A stretch of 64,000 nt of DNA from Opitutaceae bacterium (GTDB lineage: Bacteria > Verrucomicrobiota > Verrucomicrobiia > Opitutales > Opitutaceae). A program made the translations under genes and the position numbers. The notes below the pieces were generated by a model. The model had not been told where the DNA came from. It did no database searches and was given only the letters and a program-made list of their open reading frames with translations. This document shows positions 1 through 8,517 of this stretch, in pieces. The stretch's first letter is position 1, and each line of letters starts with the position of its first letter. Location: NCBI GenBank assembly GCA_030648295.1, contig JAUSID010000005.1:30627-94626 (forward strand), written 5' to 3'.

Positions 1-1
1 G

Positions 2-361
2 GTCTGGCTGGCCTGGGTCGAATCGGCCCAGGCGCCGGCGATCGAACCCGTGCGCGAATTGTATCGTTCCGCCCGGCGGCTCGGCGTCGCGACCCTGCTG
101 GTGACGGGCCGGCCGGAAACCCAGCGCGCGGCGACGGAACGGAATCTCCGCGCGATCGATTGTACCGATTACGCCGCCCTGGTCTGCCGCCCGGCCGGGC
201 AGCAGGGTAGTAGCGCCGGTTTCAAAACCGCGGCGCGCCAGCGGCTCGAACGCGACGGCTGGACCCTCATTGCTAATATCGGCGATCAGGAAAGTGATTT
301 GGTTGGCGGACACGCGGAGCGGACCTTCAAGCTCCCGGCCCCTTTTTATCTTACTGAATGA
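2..361 (+). CDS. HAD-family acid phosphatase, 5' end outside window
   Basis: Only the last 119 codons are visible, because the frame is open back to the window edge. The visible part contains LLVTGR, the Thr-Gly-Arg turn of HAD motif II, and about 65 residues later GDQESDL, the acidic motif III/IV pair that holds the metal. This spacing is typical of the class B / subfamily IIIB acid phosphatases (Acid_phosphat_B), usually secreted or lipid-anchored phosphomonoesterases. The nucleophile motif DxDxT lies upstream of the window and cannot be checked. The stop codon overlaps the next start in an ATGA arrangement, so it is probably co-translated with the TonB-dependent receptor, which would fit a phosphate- or nucleotide-scavenging pair; that link is inference. 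Confidence 0.75.
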   Translation, partial: VWLAWVESAQAPAIEPVRELYRSARRLGVATLLVTGRPETQRAATERNLRAIDCTDYAALVCRPAGQQGSSAGFKTAARQRLERDGWTLIANIGDQESDLVGGHAERTFKLPAPFYLTE

Positions 362-2304
362 AGGTTCCCACTCTGTCGTGCCTCTGTGTCCTCGCGGCGT
401 TTTCCGCGCCCACGTTGCGTGCGGCCAGCGCCGCCGCGCCGACGACGCAGGTGCTGCCCGCGGTCGACGTGGTCGCGACACCCATCGTCGCGGATACAAC
501 GGTTAATCCCTTCGGGTTTCAGACCACGATCATTGGCCGCGAGCAGATCGAAGCGCTGAATGCGGCGGATGTAGCCGCGGCCTTGCGTCGGACGCCGGGC
601 GTCACGATCGCGCGCTACAATCCCGTCGGTTCGTTCGGTGGCGGCGAGGGCGGGGCGGTGTTTCTGCGCGGACTCGGTTCGAGCCGGCCGGGCGGCGAAA
701 TCAAGACGACGATCGACGGGGTGCCGATTGGCAACGGCGTCTTCAATCACCCGCTGCTCGATTTACTGCCGCTCGATCTTGCGTCCGGCGTGGAGGTGTC
801 GCGCCGGGCCGAACCCGTGCTGGCCGGAAACATGTTTGCGTCCGTGAACATGCTCGTACCGCGCGCGCCCGAGTCCGGGCAATTCATCCGCGGCACCACC
901 AGCGCGGGCAGCTTCGGCGCCTTCAGCGAAAAACTGGAAGCGGGTGGGCGCTGGGGACCGGCGGAGATTTACGCGGGGCAAAGTTATCGTCGCGCCGATG
1001 GCCACCGGCCGGACGCCGACGGCCGGCTGGCGAACGGGTTGGCGCGTATCGGCTGGCACGTGACGCCCCGGCTCGAGCTGAGTTATCTCGCGCACCGCAC
1101 GGATAATCGCGCGACGGATCCGGGGCCCGAGCCGGGCGCCGGCATTCCGCCGACCCGCGGCGATGTTTACACAACGGCCGCGTGGCTGCACCTGGCCGGC
1201 GCGAACTGGGCGCGCGCGGAAGGCGCGGGCGGACTGAAGGCCTACGTCAGTGACGGCGAGGCCAACTGGTATCGCCGCGGCACGTCAGCGAACGCCGACA
1301 GTCTGAACGACTACCGGTTGACCGGGGTGCGCTGGCGCGAATCGCAACATGTGTGGGAGGGCGGAGAAATCGTCGGAGGCGTCGATCTCGACTGGACGCG
1401 CGGTGAAACCGTGTCGGTGCCACCTGGCGTGGCGCGACCGCTGTCGTTTGGTCCGGAGAGCTTCCGGCTCGCCTCGGCCTACGTCGGTGCGAATCACACC
1501 TGGCGCGCGGCGGATGGTACGCAGGTGACTCCGTCAATTGGCGGGCGCGAATACTGGCACGAGGAGTTTGGTCGCGCGTGGGCGCCGCAGGCGGGGCTCG
1601 CGCTCCGCCGCGGTCCCTTGCAGTTGCATGCGGGATTCAGCCGGGCGGTTAATTTTCCCGGGCTCGAAGTGGCGGCATTCTCGACCGTGGCGATTCCGGC
1701 GCTGGGACAAACCTGGCGGACGTTGCGCCCCGAGCGGCTCGAGCAGACGGAAGCGGGGATTCGCTATGATCTCGGCGCCGCGACCGCGATCGAATTGACG
1801 GTATTTCGCAATCAGGGCCGCGATCGATTCGTGTTCGTGCCGCCGCCCCCCCCGCCGTTTCGATTCATCAATGTGGAGACTTTCCGGACGCAGGGCGCCG
1901 AGCTCACGTTTATGACGCGTCCAATCAAGACGCTCTCGCTCTTCGCCGGCGCATCGAAGCTGCAGGCAACGCCGGCGGATTTGCCTTACGCGCCGCGCTG
2001 GTCGCTCGTCGGGGGGTTGACCTGGCGGATAATGCCGTCGCTGACGCTGAACGTGGACAGCTCATATGTGTCCGCGCAACGCGCCGGATCCCAGGCGCGG
2101 GCGGGTGGCGCGCTCAACACCGAGCGGATCCCGTCGTTCGCGCTCCTGAATGCACGAATTGGATACGCGTTCCAATGGGACGCGGCGCACAGGACGGAGG
2201 TTTTCGTGGCGGTCGAGAACGCATTGGATCGGGAGTACCGCTATAGGCCCGGTTACCCCATGCCGGGGATCGGATACACCTTTGGGTTGAGCGCGGGTTG
2301 GTGA
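358..2304 (+). CDS. TonB-dependent outer-membrane receptor
   Basis: 648 residues. A cleavable signal peptide (roughly residues 1-25, ending near LRAAS) is followed by a plug domain (about 30-165) with the usual elements: a TTIIGREQIEAL helix, a DVAAALRRTPGV segment, an FLRGLGSS stretch and an IDGVPI turn. The rest is an aromatic-rich beta barrel that ends in an aromatic residue (GLSAGW), the BAM recognition signal. The protein should import a scarce substrate across the outer membrane with energy from TonB-ExbBD. A classical TonB box is not clear; the LPAVDVVAT segment after the signal peptide is the nearest candidate. Its ATG overlaps the stop of the upstream phosphatase. The substrate cannot be told from sequence. 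Confidence 0.92.
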   Translation: MKVPTLSCLCVLAAFSAPTLRAASAAAPTTQVLPAVDVVATPIVADTTVNPFGFQTTIIGREQIEALNAADVAAALRRTPGVTIARYNPVGSFGGGEGGAVFLRGLGSSRPGGEIKTTIDGVPIGNGVFNHPLLDLLPLDLASGVEVSRRAEPVLAGNMFASVNMLVPRAPESGQFIRGTTSAGSFGAFSEKLEAGGRWGPAEIYAGQSYRRADGHRPDADGRLANGLARIGWHVTPRLELSYLAHRTDNRATDPGPEPGAGIPPTRGDVYTTAAWLHLAGANWARAEGAGGLKAYVSDGEANWYRRGTSANADSLNDYRLTGVRWRESQHVWEGGEIVGGVDLDWTRGETVSVPPGVARPLSFGPESFRLASAYVGANHTWRAADGTQVTPSIGGREYWHEEFGRAWAPQAGLALRRGPLQLHAGFSRAVNFPGLEVAAFSTVAIPALGQTWRTLRPERLEQTEAGIRYDLGAATAIELTVFRNQGRDRFVFVPPPPPPFRFINVETFRTQGAELTFMTRPIKTLSLFAGASKLQATPADLPYAPRWSLVGGLTWRIMPSLTLNVDSSYVSAQRAGSQARAGGALNTERIPSFALLNARIGYAFQWDAAHRTEVFVAVENALDREYRYRPGYPMPGIGYTFGLSAGW

Positions 2305-2332
2305 GCGGTTGGCCGATACGGCATGCACACAG

Positions 2333-2405
2333 CAGGGCGTCTGCTCGCAGACGCCGTTGTGCATTCCGGAACGGTCATCGCGGCGTCCGCAAGCGGACGC
2401 CCTGC
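2333..2405. repeat. Inverted pair of palindromic repeats
   Basis: Two copies of a roughly 24-nt unit (2333-2356 and 2382-2405) face each other. Each is itself a hairpin: GGCGTCTG-CTCG-CAGACGCC and GGCGTCCGC-AA-GCGGACGCC. The element sits between the convergent TonB receptor and GH2 genes, where it could act as a bidirectional terminator, although no long T-run follows. It looks like a REP-type dispersed repeat. Confidence 0.7.
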
Positions 2406-2468
2406 AGTGCGAGGAACATTGCGAGCCGAAAACAATGACCATTTGGCAGGGACCGTTTGCCTCCTACG

Positions 2469-5400
2469 CTACCACCGAAAGAACCGATAGGGATCATCCC
2501 ACTCTTCGGGCGCGTCGAGGTACAGTCCGGTGGACCAACGCTGCGCGTGCGGCGCGGCCGCTACGGGAGCGCCAAACCGTTCCAACACGGGCGACGGACC
2601 TGACACGCCGGCATTCGCGAGCACGCGGGCGAGGGCGTACGCGGCACGACGAAACGTACGTTTGAGATTGCTTTGCTTTCGGTAGTCAAAATGCCACGGC
2701 ACCAACTGGCAGAATATCACCTGACCGTCTTCGGTGGCGGCGAGCACGCCACTGCCAGTGGGAACAGCGCCGCGGGTGACGAGCGGCAGCATGCGAGGAT
2801 CGCGATTCATCAGGTCACCGGGCGCGACACCGGCAAACGGGGATTGTAGCGATGGCGGTTCGAAAAACGTCACCAGATGCTCACCAATCGTGATCCGCAG
2901 AGCGCGCGGCAACCGGGCATCGGCGCCCGTCTGATCGAGGCCAATTGCCACGATCCGTCCTCCGGCGGCGAGCCAACGCGCGAGCTCGGGTTTTGTCGGC
3001 GGACTTTCGGGCGGCCCTCCTGGGCCAAGCACAAGGACGGCGTCACTTGGCGCCGACGCATCGGGCCATGTTTTCACCTGAAGCCCGGCGGCCTCGAGGT
3101 GCAATTTCCCCGCGGGTTCGCCGGCATAGAACAACGGTCGCGAAGCTTGCGGCTTCCACGTCGTGACGTAGTCGAGCAGCCGGGCGGCGATCGTATCGCC
3201 CATCGACTCCGGCTCCGTGCGGCCACTCACGTCGAGCTGGCAAAACACAACCAGCCCGCGACCCTCGTGGCACTCCAACAGCGCGCTGTATTGCAGCGCA
3301 AAGCCGCCATCGACAATCGAGCGGAAATCCCCGCGCGGCGGTTTCTCGATCAGCACGGAGGCGACGTTGCCGCGATTGCCGCAACGCCACAGCCGCGTCA
3401 CGGGCAAATCACACCACGTGACCGTAGGGCCGTAACGGGGGCGGGTTTCGTAGGACAATCGCGGCGGCAGCAGTGTCGCTTCACCGCGCCAGTCGCGTAG
3501 TTGATCCGTGGTGACGCCCGCGAGGGCCGGGTGGTCCGGCAGCCGCGCAAACGCCCGGCGAAGTCCATATTCGGCCACGCGGAACCCGAAGCGCTGCTCC
3601 AGCACGGCAGCGGTTTGTTCGAACAGCACGACCTTCAGCCCGTCGCGGACCCGGGTGATGTCGGGCGCGTCTCCCTGTGGCGACAGTGCCTGTTTGCCCA
3701 CCAGCAGAGCATCGTAGCGGGAGAGATCGGCCTTCGCATCCACCACGTCGACCGAGTCCGCACCGACACCGAGCCGGCGGAGCAGGGCGGTGGTTTCGCC
3801 CTTCGGATCGAAGAGCGCGATCTTCGAGGCGATTCGCGGCGCCGGCGCGCGCGCGGCCACGTGCACCACGAACGTATCGGTTTGCGTTTCGCCCTGGCCG
3901 AACCGAACCCCCGCCTCGAGCCGGTATTCGCCCGCTGGCAAATCGCGCGGCAACGCGAAACGCAGCGGAATCCGTCGCTGCTCGCCGGGCGGGATTGCCA
4001 ATTGCGCCCGGCCGCTGATCGTATCCGGCGTCCGCAGCCACCAGGTTGCTTCGCCGCGCACCGGCTCCCGCGAGTTATTGATCACGATGAGCTGCTTTTC
4101 GAATGATTCGCCGGCCGTGAACAGGTGGTCCTTGCTCGTGAAGGCACCGGGCTTGCCGGCGAGCCACGCGAGCAACGGCTGGTTGTAGCGGAGCAGGGCC
4201 TGCGCCGCCGCCGTCGGCATCCAGTCATCGCGATCGAACGCGAGGTCCATTCGCTCGTAACGGTCGCCGATAAAGTCGGCGCTGAACCCGGGCCGTTGCA
4301 GGTTTGCCCAGTCGACGGGAAGTTGCTGCCGCCGCTTGTCGACGCCGGGGCGCAGCTTCCAGTAGTGGCCGAATTCCCAGGGCGACGTGGCCGAAACGCC
4401 CCACGTGCGATACGCCGGCCAGTTATCCGCCAGGTAAAGTGCAAAAACCGGATATCGCTCATCGAAGTCACGCGAGCCGACCTCGTGCGGGTAATCCCAC
4501 CGATGCCAGACCTTGCCGGCTTGGAATTGCTTCGCTTCCCAACGGAGATTCGCCGCCTCGCGCGGGCTGATTTGAAACGCGCGGTCGCCGAGAAACTGCG
4601 CGTTCCATTCCGCGAGCGAAAACTGCCATGGGACCGCTGCACTGCCAAAGGCTCGTTCGCCCTGATACCAGCCGCGGTACAGCGTCCAATCCCAGGAGAA
4701 CGGCGCGCCGTATTCGCACAGAAAGAGCGGCTTCACGCCCGCCGTGGCCCAGTGTTCGAACCAGTCCGACAGCTCCTGCGGTGGGACGAAGTTCGGGTAG
4801 AAATTGATCGTGTGCATGGACCCGAGATTTCCCGAGGAGTGATGGTAAATGACACGGCTCGGATCCAGCCGCCGCACGATCGCCTCGGCGCGCAACGCGT
4901 GTTTTGCGCTGACTTGGGCGCGGGCGTCGCGTGGATCGTGAGTTCCGTCGATTAGATCCGGATTCATGTCCTCCATGTAGCCGGTGGCATTGTGATTCAT
5001 CGCGTAGGCGACGACCGAAGGATGGTTCCGGGCGGCGCGCACGTAGAACGCGGCGTGCCGCGCGTAGCCGTTGGCCTCATCGGCGTCGACGGCCTTCCAC
5101 TCGTAGTGTGAAAAGTGCGGCTGCGACAGCGCCACCAGCATGCCGACGTCGTCGGCCGCACGGAGGATCTCCTCGAAGCCGAGATGCGAGCCCGGCTCGC
5201 AGCCGTAGTTGTGCGTATAGACGAAATTGATACCGATGTTCTTCAGCCGCAGGAATGATTCGCGGGCGCGCTCGTAACCGGCGAGTGCCGCGCTCACCTG
5301 CGCGTTGTCGAGGGGGACGGCGGACAAGGCGATGCGGCTGCCGTTGAGGATGAAGTCCCGCCCTTCGATCCAGAACTCGCGAAATCCGAAGCGAACATCG

Positions 5401-6452
5401 GCTGCCGTGTCGCACCGCTGTCCCGTGCTTTCGACGAGCGAGCAGCGCACAACATGCGTCCGCTGCGGGGTGTGCACATCCCACCCGGCGCCGGGGCGCC
5501 ACGCTTGGGAGAACCGAAACCGGCCGCCGGCGAGATCAGACGCGCTGAACGACAGACTGGAGAACATCGCGATCGCGGCGCCGTTCTCCAGCACTTGCGC
5601 CTCGATCGTGTACCGGCGATCAGAGCGCAGCGCGTCGACGCCACAGTCAAAGTTCAGCTCGCCGCGGCGAAAGGAGGGGTCAACTTTGACGTCGCCCAGC
5701 CGCGCGCCCAACGGCGTGCTCACCAGAAAGACATCGCCGCACAACCCGCGACGTGCCACGCGGCCTTTCACCTCGCGCGCGGTGTTGGTGTCGGCATGGC
5801 TGAGCATCACGTCCTTGAGCGGCAGCGCCAGCACGAGGATGCTCAGCGCGTGCGTCGCGCCGGGCCGGCACCCATCGGTGAGGTCGAGCTCGCCACCAGG
5901 AAAACGGATCTCGCCCCGCATTTGGCCGTCGATGAAAACAATCGCCGCGGAATTGACGTAGTCGGCGGCGAGCGCGATCCGGCGGCCGGTCCAGTTTTGC
6001 GGAATGGAGATTTCACGCTGGTACCACGCGGCCGTGACGGCGGCGAGTCGTTCGCCCTGCCAGTCGGGATGCGCAAACACCGTCTGGCAGTCCTTCTGCA
6101 TGTAATCGGTGATCCCGGGCCACGGCCCCGGCACTTTGAAATAGCCCCAACGGGACACCGGCACGTCGCGAGCGTTGGCCGCGGCCGGCTGCCAGCGCCA
6201 CAGTCCATTGATGCAGATTCGTTCCCGCGTCGGGGTTGTTTCGTGATACGCGCTGCCGAGGTCCCAAGTCGCGCGCACACCGGAGGGCAGGGCGACCGCG
6301 CCGTCGGCTTGGGCGCGCGCCGCTCGAACACCCGCACTGAACGAGAAGATTGCAACGGCGGCGAGGCACACCCCGCGCCAGCGGCGCGCTGGTCGCGTCC
6401 GGGTCGGCGGGAAGGGGTCTCGCAAGTGAGCGCCGGCGGGAGCGGTTGGCAT
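2469..6452 (-). CDS. Very large secreted glycoside hydrolase family 2-type protein
   Basis: 1327 residues with an N-terminal signal peptide (positively charged region to about residue 26, then a hydrophobic core ending in AARAQ). An N-terminal GH2 sugar-binding jelly roll, an immunoglobulin-like domain and a TIM barrel follow up to about residue 700; the C-terminal part contains Rossmann-like, glutaminase-like segments (for example LVLGPGGPP). The GH2 nucleophile is visible as E580 in FLCEYG. The usual acid/base motif Asn-Glu is replaced: the matching position reads YAMNHNATGY, with H487 where Glu is expected. It resembles the beta-galactosidase-like proteins abundant in Verrucomicrobiota and Planctomycetota, but it may be inactive or use another residue. 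The length is about twice that of a simple GH2 enzyme. Nothing flanking reveals a substrate. Confidence 0.8.
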   Translation of the reverse strand: MPTAPAGAHLRDPFPPTRTRPARRWRGVCLAAVAIFSFSAGVRAARAQADGAVALPSGVRATWDLGSAYHETTPTRERICINGLWRWQPAAANARDVPVSRWGYFKVPGPWPGITDYMQKDCQTVFAHPDWQGERLAAVTAAWYQREISIPQNWTGRRIALAADYVNSAAIVFIDGQMRGEIRFPGGELDLTDGCRPGATHALSILVLALPLKDVMLSHADTNTAREVKGRVARRGLCGDVFLVSTPLGARLGDVKVDPSFRRGELNFDCGVDALRSDRRYTIEAQVLENGAAIAMFSSLSFSASDLAGGRFRFSQAWRPGAGWDVHTPQRTHVVRCSLVESTGQRCDTAADVRFGFREFWIEGRDFILNGSRIALSAVPLDNAQVSAALAGYERARESFLRLKNIGINFVYTHNYGCEPGSHLGFEEILRAADDVGMLVALSQPHFSHYEWKAVDADEANGYARHAAFYVRAARNHPSVVAYAMNHNATGYMEDMNPDLIDGTHDPRDARAQVSAKHALRAEAIVRRLDPSRVIYHHSSGNLGSMHTINFYPNFVPPQELSDWFEHWATAGVKPLFLCEYGAPFSWDWTLYRGWYQGERAFGSAAVPWQFSLAEWNAQFLGDRAFQISPREAANLRWEAKQFQAGKVWHRWDYPHEVGSRDFDERYPVFALYLADNWPAYRTWGVSATSPWEFGHYWKLRPGVDKRRQQLPVDWANLQRPGFSADFIGDRYERMDLAFDRDDWMPTAAAQALLRYNQPLLAWLAGKPGAFTSKDHLFTAGESFEKQLIVINNSREPVRGEATWWLRTPDTISGRAQLAIPPGEQRRIPLRFALPRDLPAGEYRLEAGVRFGQGETQTDTFVVHVAARAPAPRIASKIALFDPKGETTALLRRLGVGADSVDVVDAKADLSRYDALLVGKQALSPQGDAPDITRVRDGLKVVLFEQTAAVLEQRFGFRVAEYGLRRAFARLPDHPALAGVTTDQLRDWRGEATLLPPRLSYETRPRYGPTVTWCDLPVTRLWRCGNRGNVASVLIEKPPRGDFRSIVDGGFALQYSALLECHEGRGLVVFCQLDVSGRTEPESMGDTIAARLLDYVTTWKPQASRPLFYAGEPAGKLHLEAAGLQVKTWPDASAPSDAVLVLGPGGPPESPPTKPELARWLAAGGRIVAIGLDQTGADARLPRALRITIGEHLVTFFEPPSLQSPFAGVAPGDLMNRDPRMLPLVTRGAVPTGSGVLAATEDGQVIFCQLVPWHFDYRKQSNLKRTFRRAAYALARVLANAGVSGPSPVLERFGAPVAAAPHAQRWSTGLYLDAPEEWDDPYRFFRW

Positions 6453-6606
6453 GGCGGTTCCCGTTCAGTGAGCCGGGGGCGGCCTGCCTTCGCAAGCCGC
6501 GGCTGTTCACGCGTCGCGTCGCCCCGACGTCGTCCCGCTCTCGCCCCATCCAGCCGGCCGACCGGCGAGGTTGCTCGACCGGCCACCGGGCCGCGCGGAT
6601 GTTGGA

Positions 6607-6957
6607 CTACCTCGACTTCACCGCCGCGGCAGGATCCAGATACACGCCCTTCAACGGATGCCGATCGAGCAGATTGCCGTGCCAGCCCTTCACTTCCGGC
6701 CGCACGAGATTGTTGCGCGTGTAGAAATATACCGGCGCGATCGGGCTTTCCTCCGCGATGATCTCCTCGAGCCGCTGGTAAATCTCATATCGCCGCGCGT
6801 TGTCCGGCGTGCGGTTTGCTTCGGCGAACAGTCGATCATACTCCGCGTTGCGCCAGCGGGTCATGTTGTTGCCGCTGTCGCCGGTCATCAGCTCGAGAAA
6901 CGTACTCGGGTCGAGGTAATCGCCGACCCACGCGAAGCGCGCGATCTGGAAGTCGCG
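6607..6957 (-). pseudogene. Orphan C-terminal fragment of an OppA-type peptide-binding protein
   Basis: About 117 codons read without a stop and match the C-termini of the three complete OppA-like proteins at 50955-56170. Shared features in order are DFQIARFAWVGDYLDP, a GDSGNN turn, YDRLF, a RRYEIYQRLEEI helix, SPIAPVYFYTRN and a WHGNLLDRHPL end. The roughly 430 N-terminal residues, including the signal peptide and lipobox, are missing. Homology starts within a few bases of the TAA stop of the neighbouring coiled-coil gene (6960-6962), in another frame, so the junction is abrupt. An internal ATG at 6888 could only give a 93-residue remnant. It is best read as a gene remnant left by deletion or insertion. 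Confidence 0.8.
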
Positions 6958-6959
6958 AG

Positions 6960-7871
6960 TTACTTCCTCGGGTCGGCCGGAGCTTCGGGCTCGAGTCGCA
7001 TCGGACGCGAATCCGCCACGGCGGCCTGCGGGGCCTGGCCGTGCAGTTCGGTGAGGCGGCGCTCGATGTCCGTCATCTTCGTCACCAGCTGCTCCTCGAT
7101 CTTCTTGCGGTCGCTGCTGTTGACGATGCTCATGCTCGTCGCGTCCTTGATCACGTTGGCCGGAAGCGTGAGCAAACGCGTGATGAGCCCCTGATCCTTG
7201 AAGGAACTCAGGTAGAGTGCGGTGATTTCGTGGGACAGTTTGAGCGCGTCCTGCGCGACCGCCTGGGTCTGCTGGAGGTTGTTGTTCAGCTGCTGGTTTT
7301 TCGCCAGTTCCGCGGTCAGGACGGTGCCGACTTGATCGGAGATCCGCTGGCTATACTGCGCCAGCGACTCGCGGGTGAGGTTTTGATCGCGCGCCATCTC
7401 CGCCAGGATCGGCTGGATCCGCTCGGTCATGCGGCTGGACACCTTGTCGACCTGCTCGTTCTGCATCTTTTCCGCCTCTGCGGGGGACTTGGGCAGCGGG
7501 TTGTAGGGCTGGAGCTTTTTGGCAATTGCGGACGCGAGCGCATCCATGCGTTCGGTGTTCAGCCGCTCCACTTCCTCGTCGGTGCGGAAGAGATCCGACT
7601 CCCTTTTCGTAATCGCATCCTTCAACAACTTGTTGGTGGCTTCGATTTGCCGGCGGTTGTCCTCGGACATCTCCTTCAGCCGATCATTCTGTTCGCGCAG
7701 CGGAATCAATTCCGTCTGCTGTTTGACGCCCATCTCGCTGACGGTCTGCTGGTGCAGCCAGAAAGCTCCGCCGATGACGAGCAATGCGGTCAGGATGACA
7801 GCAGGAATTTGTTCTGTGAATTTTTGCCACATAGACGTGGAGGTTTCGTTGGGTGGAGGCAGGTTATCCAT
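6960..7871 (-). CDS. Membrane-anchored coiled-coil protein of unknown function
   Basis: 303 residues. One N-terminal transmembrane segment (about residues 24-41, AVILTALLVIGGAFWLH) follows a short polar head. The rest is charged, Gln/Glu/Lys-rich and predicted helical: long coiled-coil stretches at about 45-120 and 130-205, a more hydrophobic patch near 210-245 and a final helix with MTDIERRLTEL. The topology suggests a single-pass inner-membrane protein with a long domain on one side, as in structural or scaffold proteins. No catalytic motif or named domain is recognised. It is followed directly by the truncated OppA remnant. Codon use is ordinary, so it looks like a real gene. Confidence 0.7.
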   Translation of the reverse strand: MDNLPPPNETSTSMWQKFTEQIPAVILTALLVIGGAFWLHQQTVSEMGVKQQTELIPLREQNDRLKEMSEDNRRQIEATNKLLKDAITKRESDLFRTDEEVERLNTERMDALASAIAKKLQPYNPLPKSPAEAEKMQNEQVDKVSSRMTERIQPILAEMARDQNLTRESLAQYSQRISDQVGTVLTAELAKNQQLNNNLQQTQAVAQDALKLSHEITALYLSSFKDQGLITRLLTLPANVIKDATSMSIVNSSDRKKIEEQLVTKMTDIERRLTELHGQAPQAAVADSRPMRLEPEAPADPRK

Positions 7872-7950
7872 GGAAGACAGGGAATTGCAACGTCGCGCTG
7901 GCGGCGGGTTTTGCAGTTGTTTTTCCGAACCCGCGCCGCACGTTGGCCCG

Positions 7951-8262
7951 ATGAGTTTGAACCGGAGCGAGCAGCGGATTTTTGACTATTTGCAGGGGCA
8001 CCCTGACGAGCGACATTACTGGATAAACAAAGTTCAAACTGTTTGTGGCCGGGCTGAAAATGATTCCGCCGCGGTGGGCCGGTTGGAGTCGGAACTATGG
8101 CGGTATTATGAAGAACGGAGTGCGGTAGCCAATCCGTTCAAAGAGGCGGCCCGGGTGGAGGGACTGAAGCGGACGAGCATGAAAAACCTGGCCGAGTTGC
8201 TGGTGCGACTTTGGGTCGAGCCAAAGCCCCGGAAAAAGGAGCCGACCAGAGAAAGCGGCTGA
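7951..8262 (+). CDS. Conserved small cytoplasmic protein, unknown function
   Basis: 103 residues from the ATG at 7951, chosen because the upstream in-frame extension is antisense to the coiled-coil gene. The protein begins SLNRSEQRIFDYLQGHPDER, then WINKVQ, a helical middle rich in Arg and Glu (LESELWRYYEERS) and a basic tail (KPRKKEP). There is no signal peptide, membrane segment or Cys. The Asp-Glu-Arg and Trp-rich pattern looks like a small helical adaptor or DNA-associated protein, but no family is recognised beyond a feeling that similar proteins occur in Opitutaceae. Confidence 0.6.
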   Translation: MSLNRSEQRIFDYLQGHPDERHYWINKVQTVCGRAENDSAAVGRLESELWRYYEERSAVANPFKEAARVEGLKRTSMKNLAELLVRLWVEPKPRKKEPTRESG

Positions 8263-8450
8263 AAGACGGTGAATTTGGAGAACGAATACACCACAAAAAC
8301 GCGCTCCACGAACCACAAGCGCGGCCGGGGATTTTTCAGAGCGAAAAAGTGCAAACTGCACTGGAACCGGAAGCCCTTCTGGGTGACTTTAACTGCGTCG
8401 ATTTTCTCCTCCGCTTAGCGGTGGAGAATTGGGGTAAGTAAGAAAGCAAT

Positions 8451-8490
8451 GGGCGGGCCGCTTAGGGGTAGGCGGCCCGCCCTCTTTCTT
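8451..8490. terminator. Bidirectional rho-independent terminator
   Basis: A perfect 11-bp stem (GGGCGGGCCGC at 8451-8461, GCGGCCCGCCC at 8472-8482) closes a 10-nt loop. It is followed by TCTTTCTT on the plus strand and preceded by the complement of a pyrimidine tract on the minus strand. It lies between the convergent small-protein gene and cysI and can serve both. The rest of the 8263-8517 gap shows nothing else. Confidence 0.75.
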
Positions 8491-8517
8491 AAACGCGTTG
8501 CAACGCGTGACGCGCGC

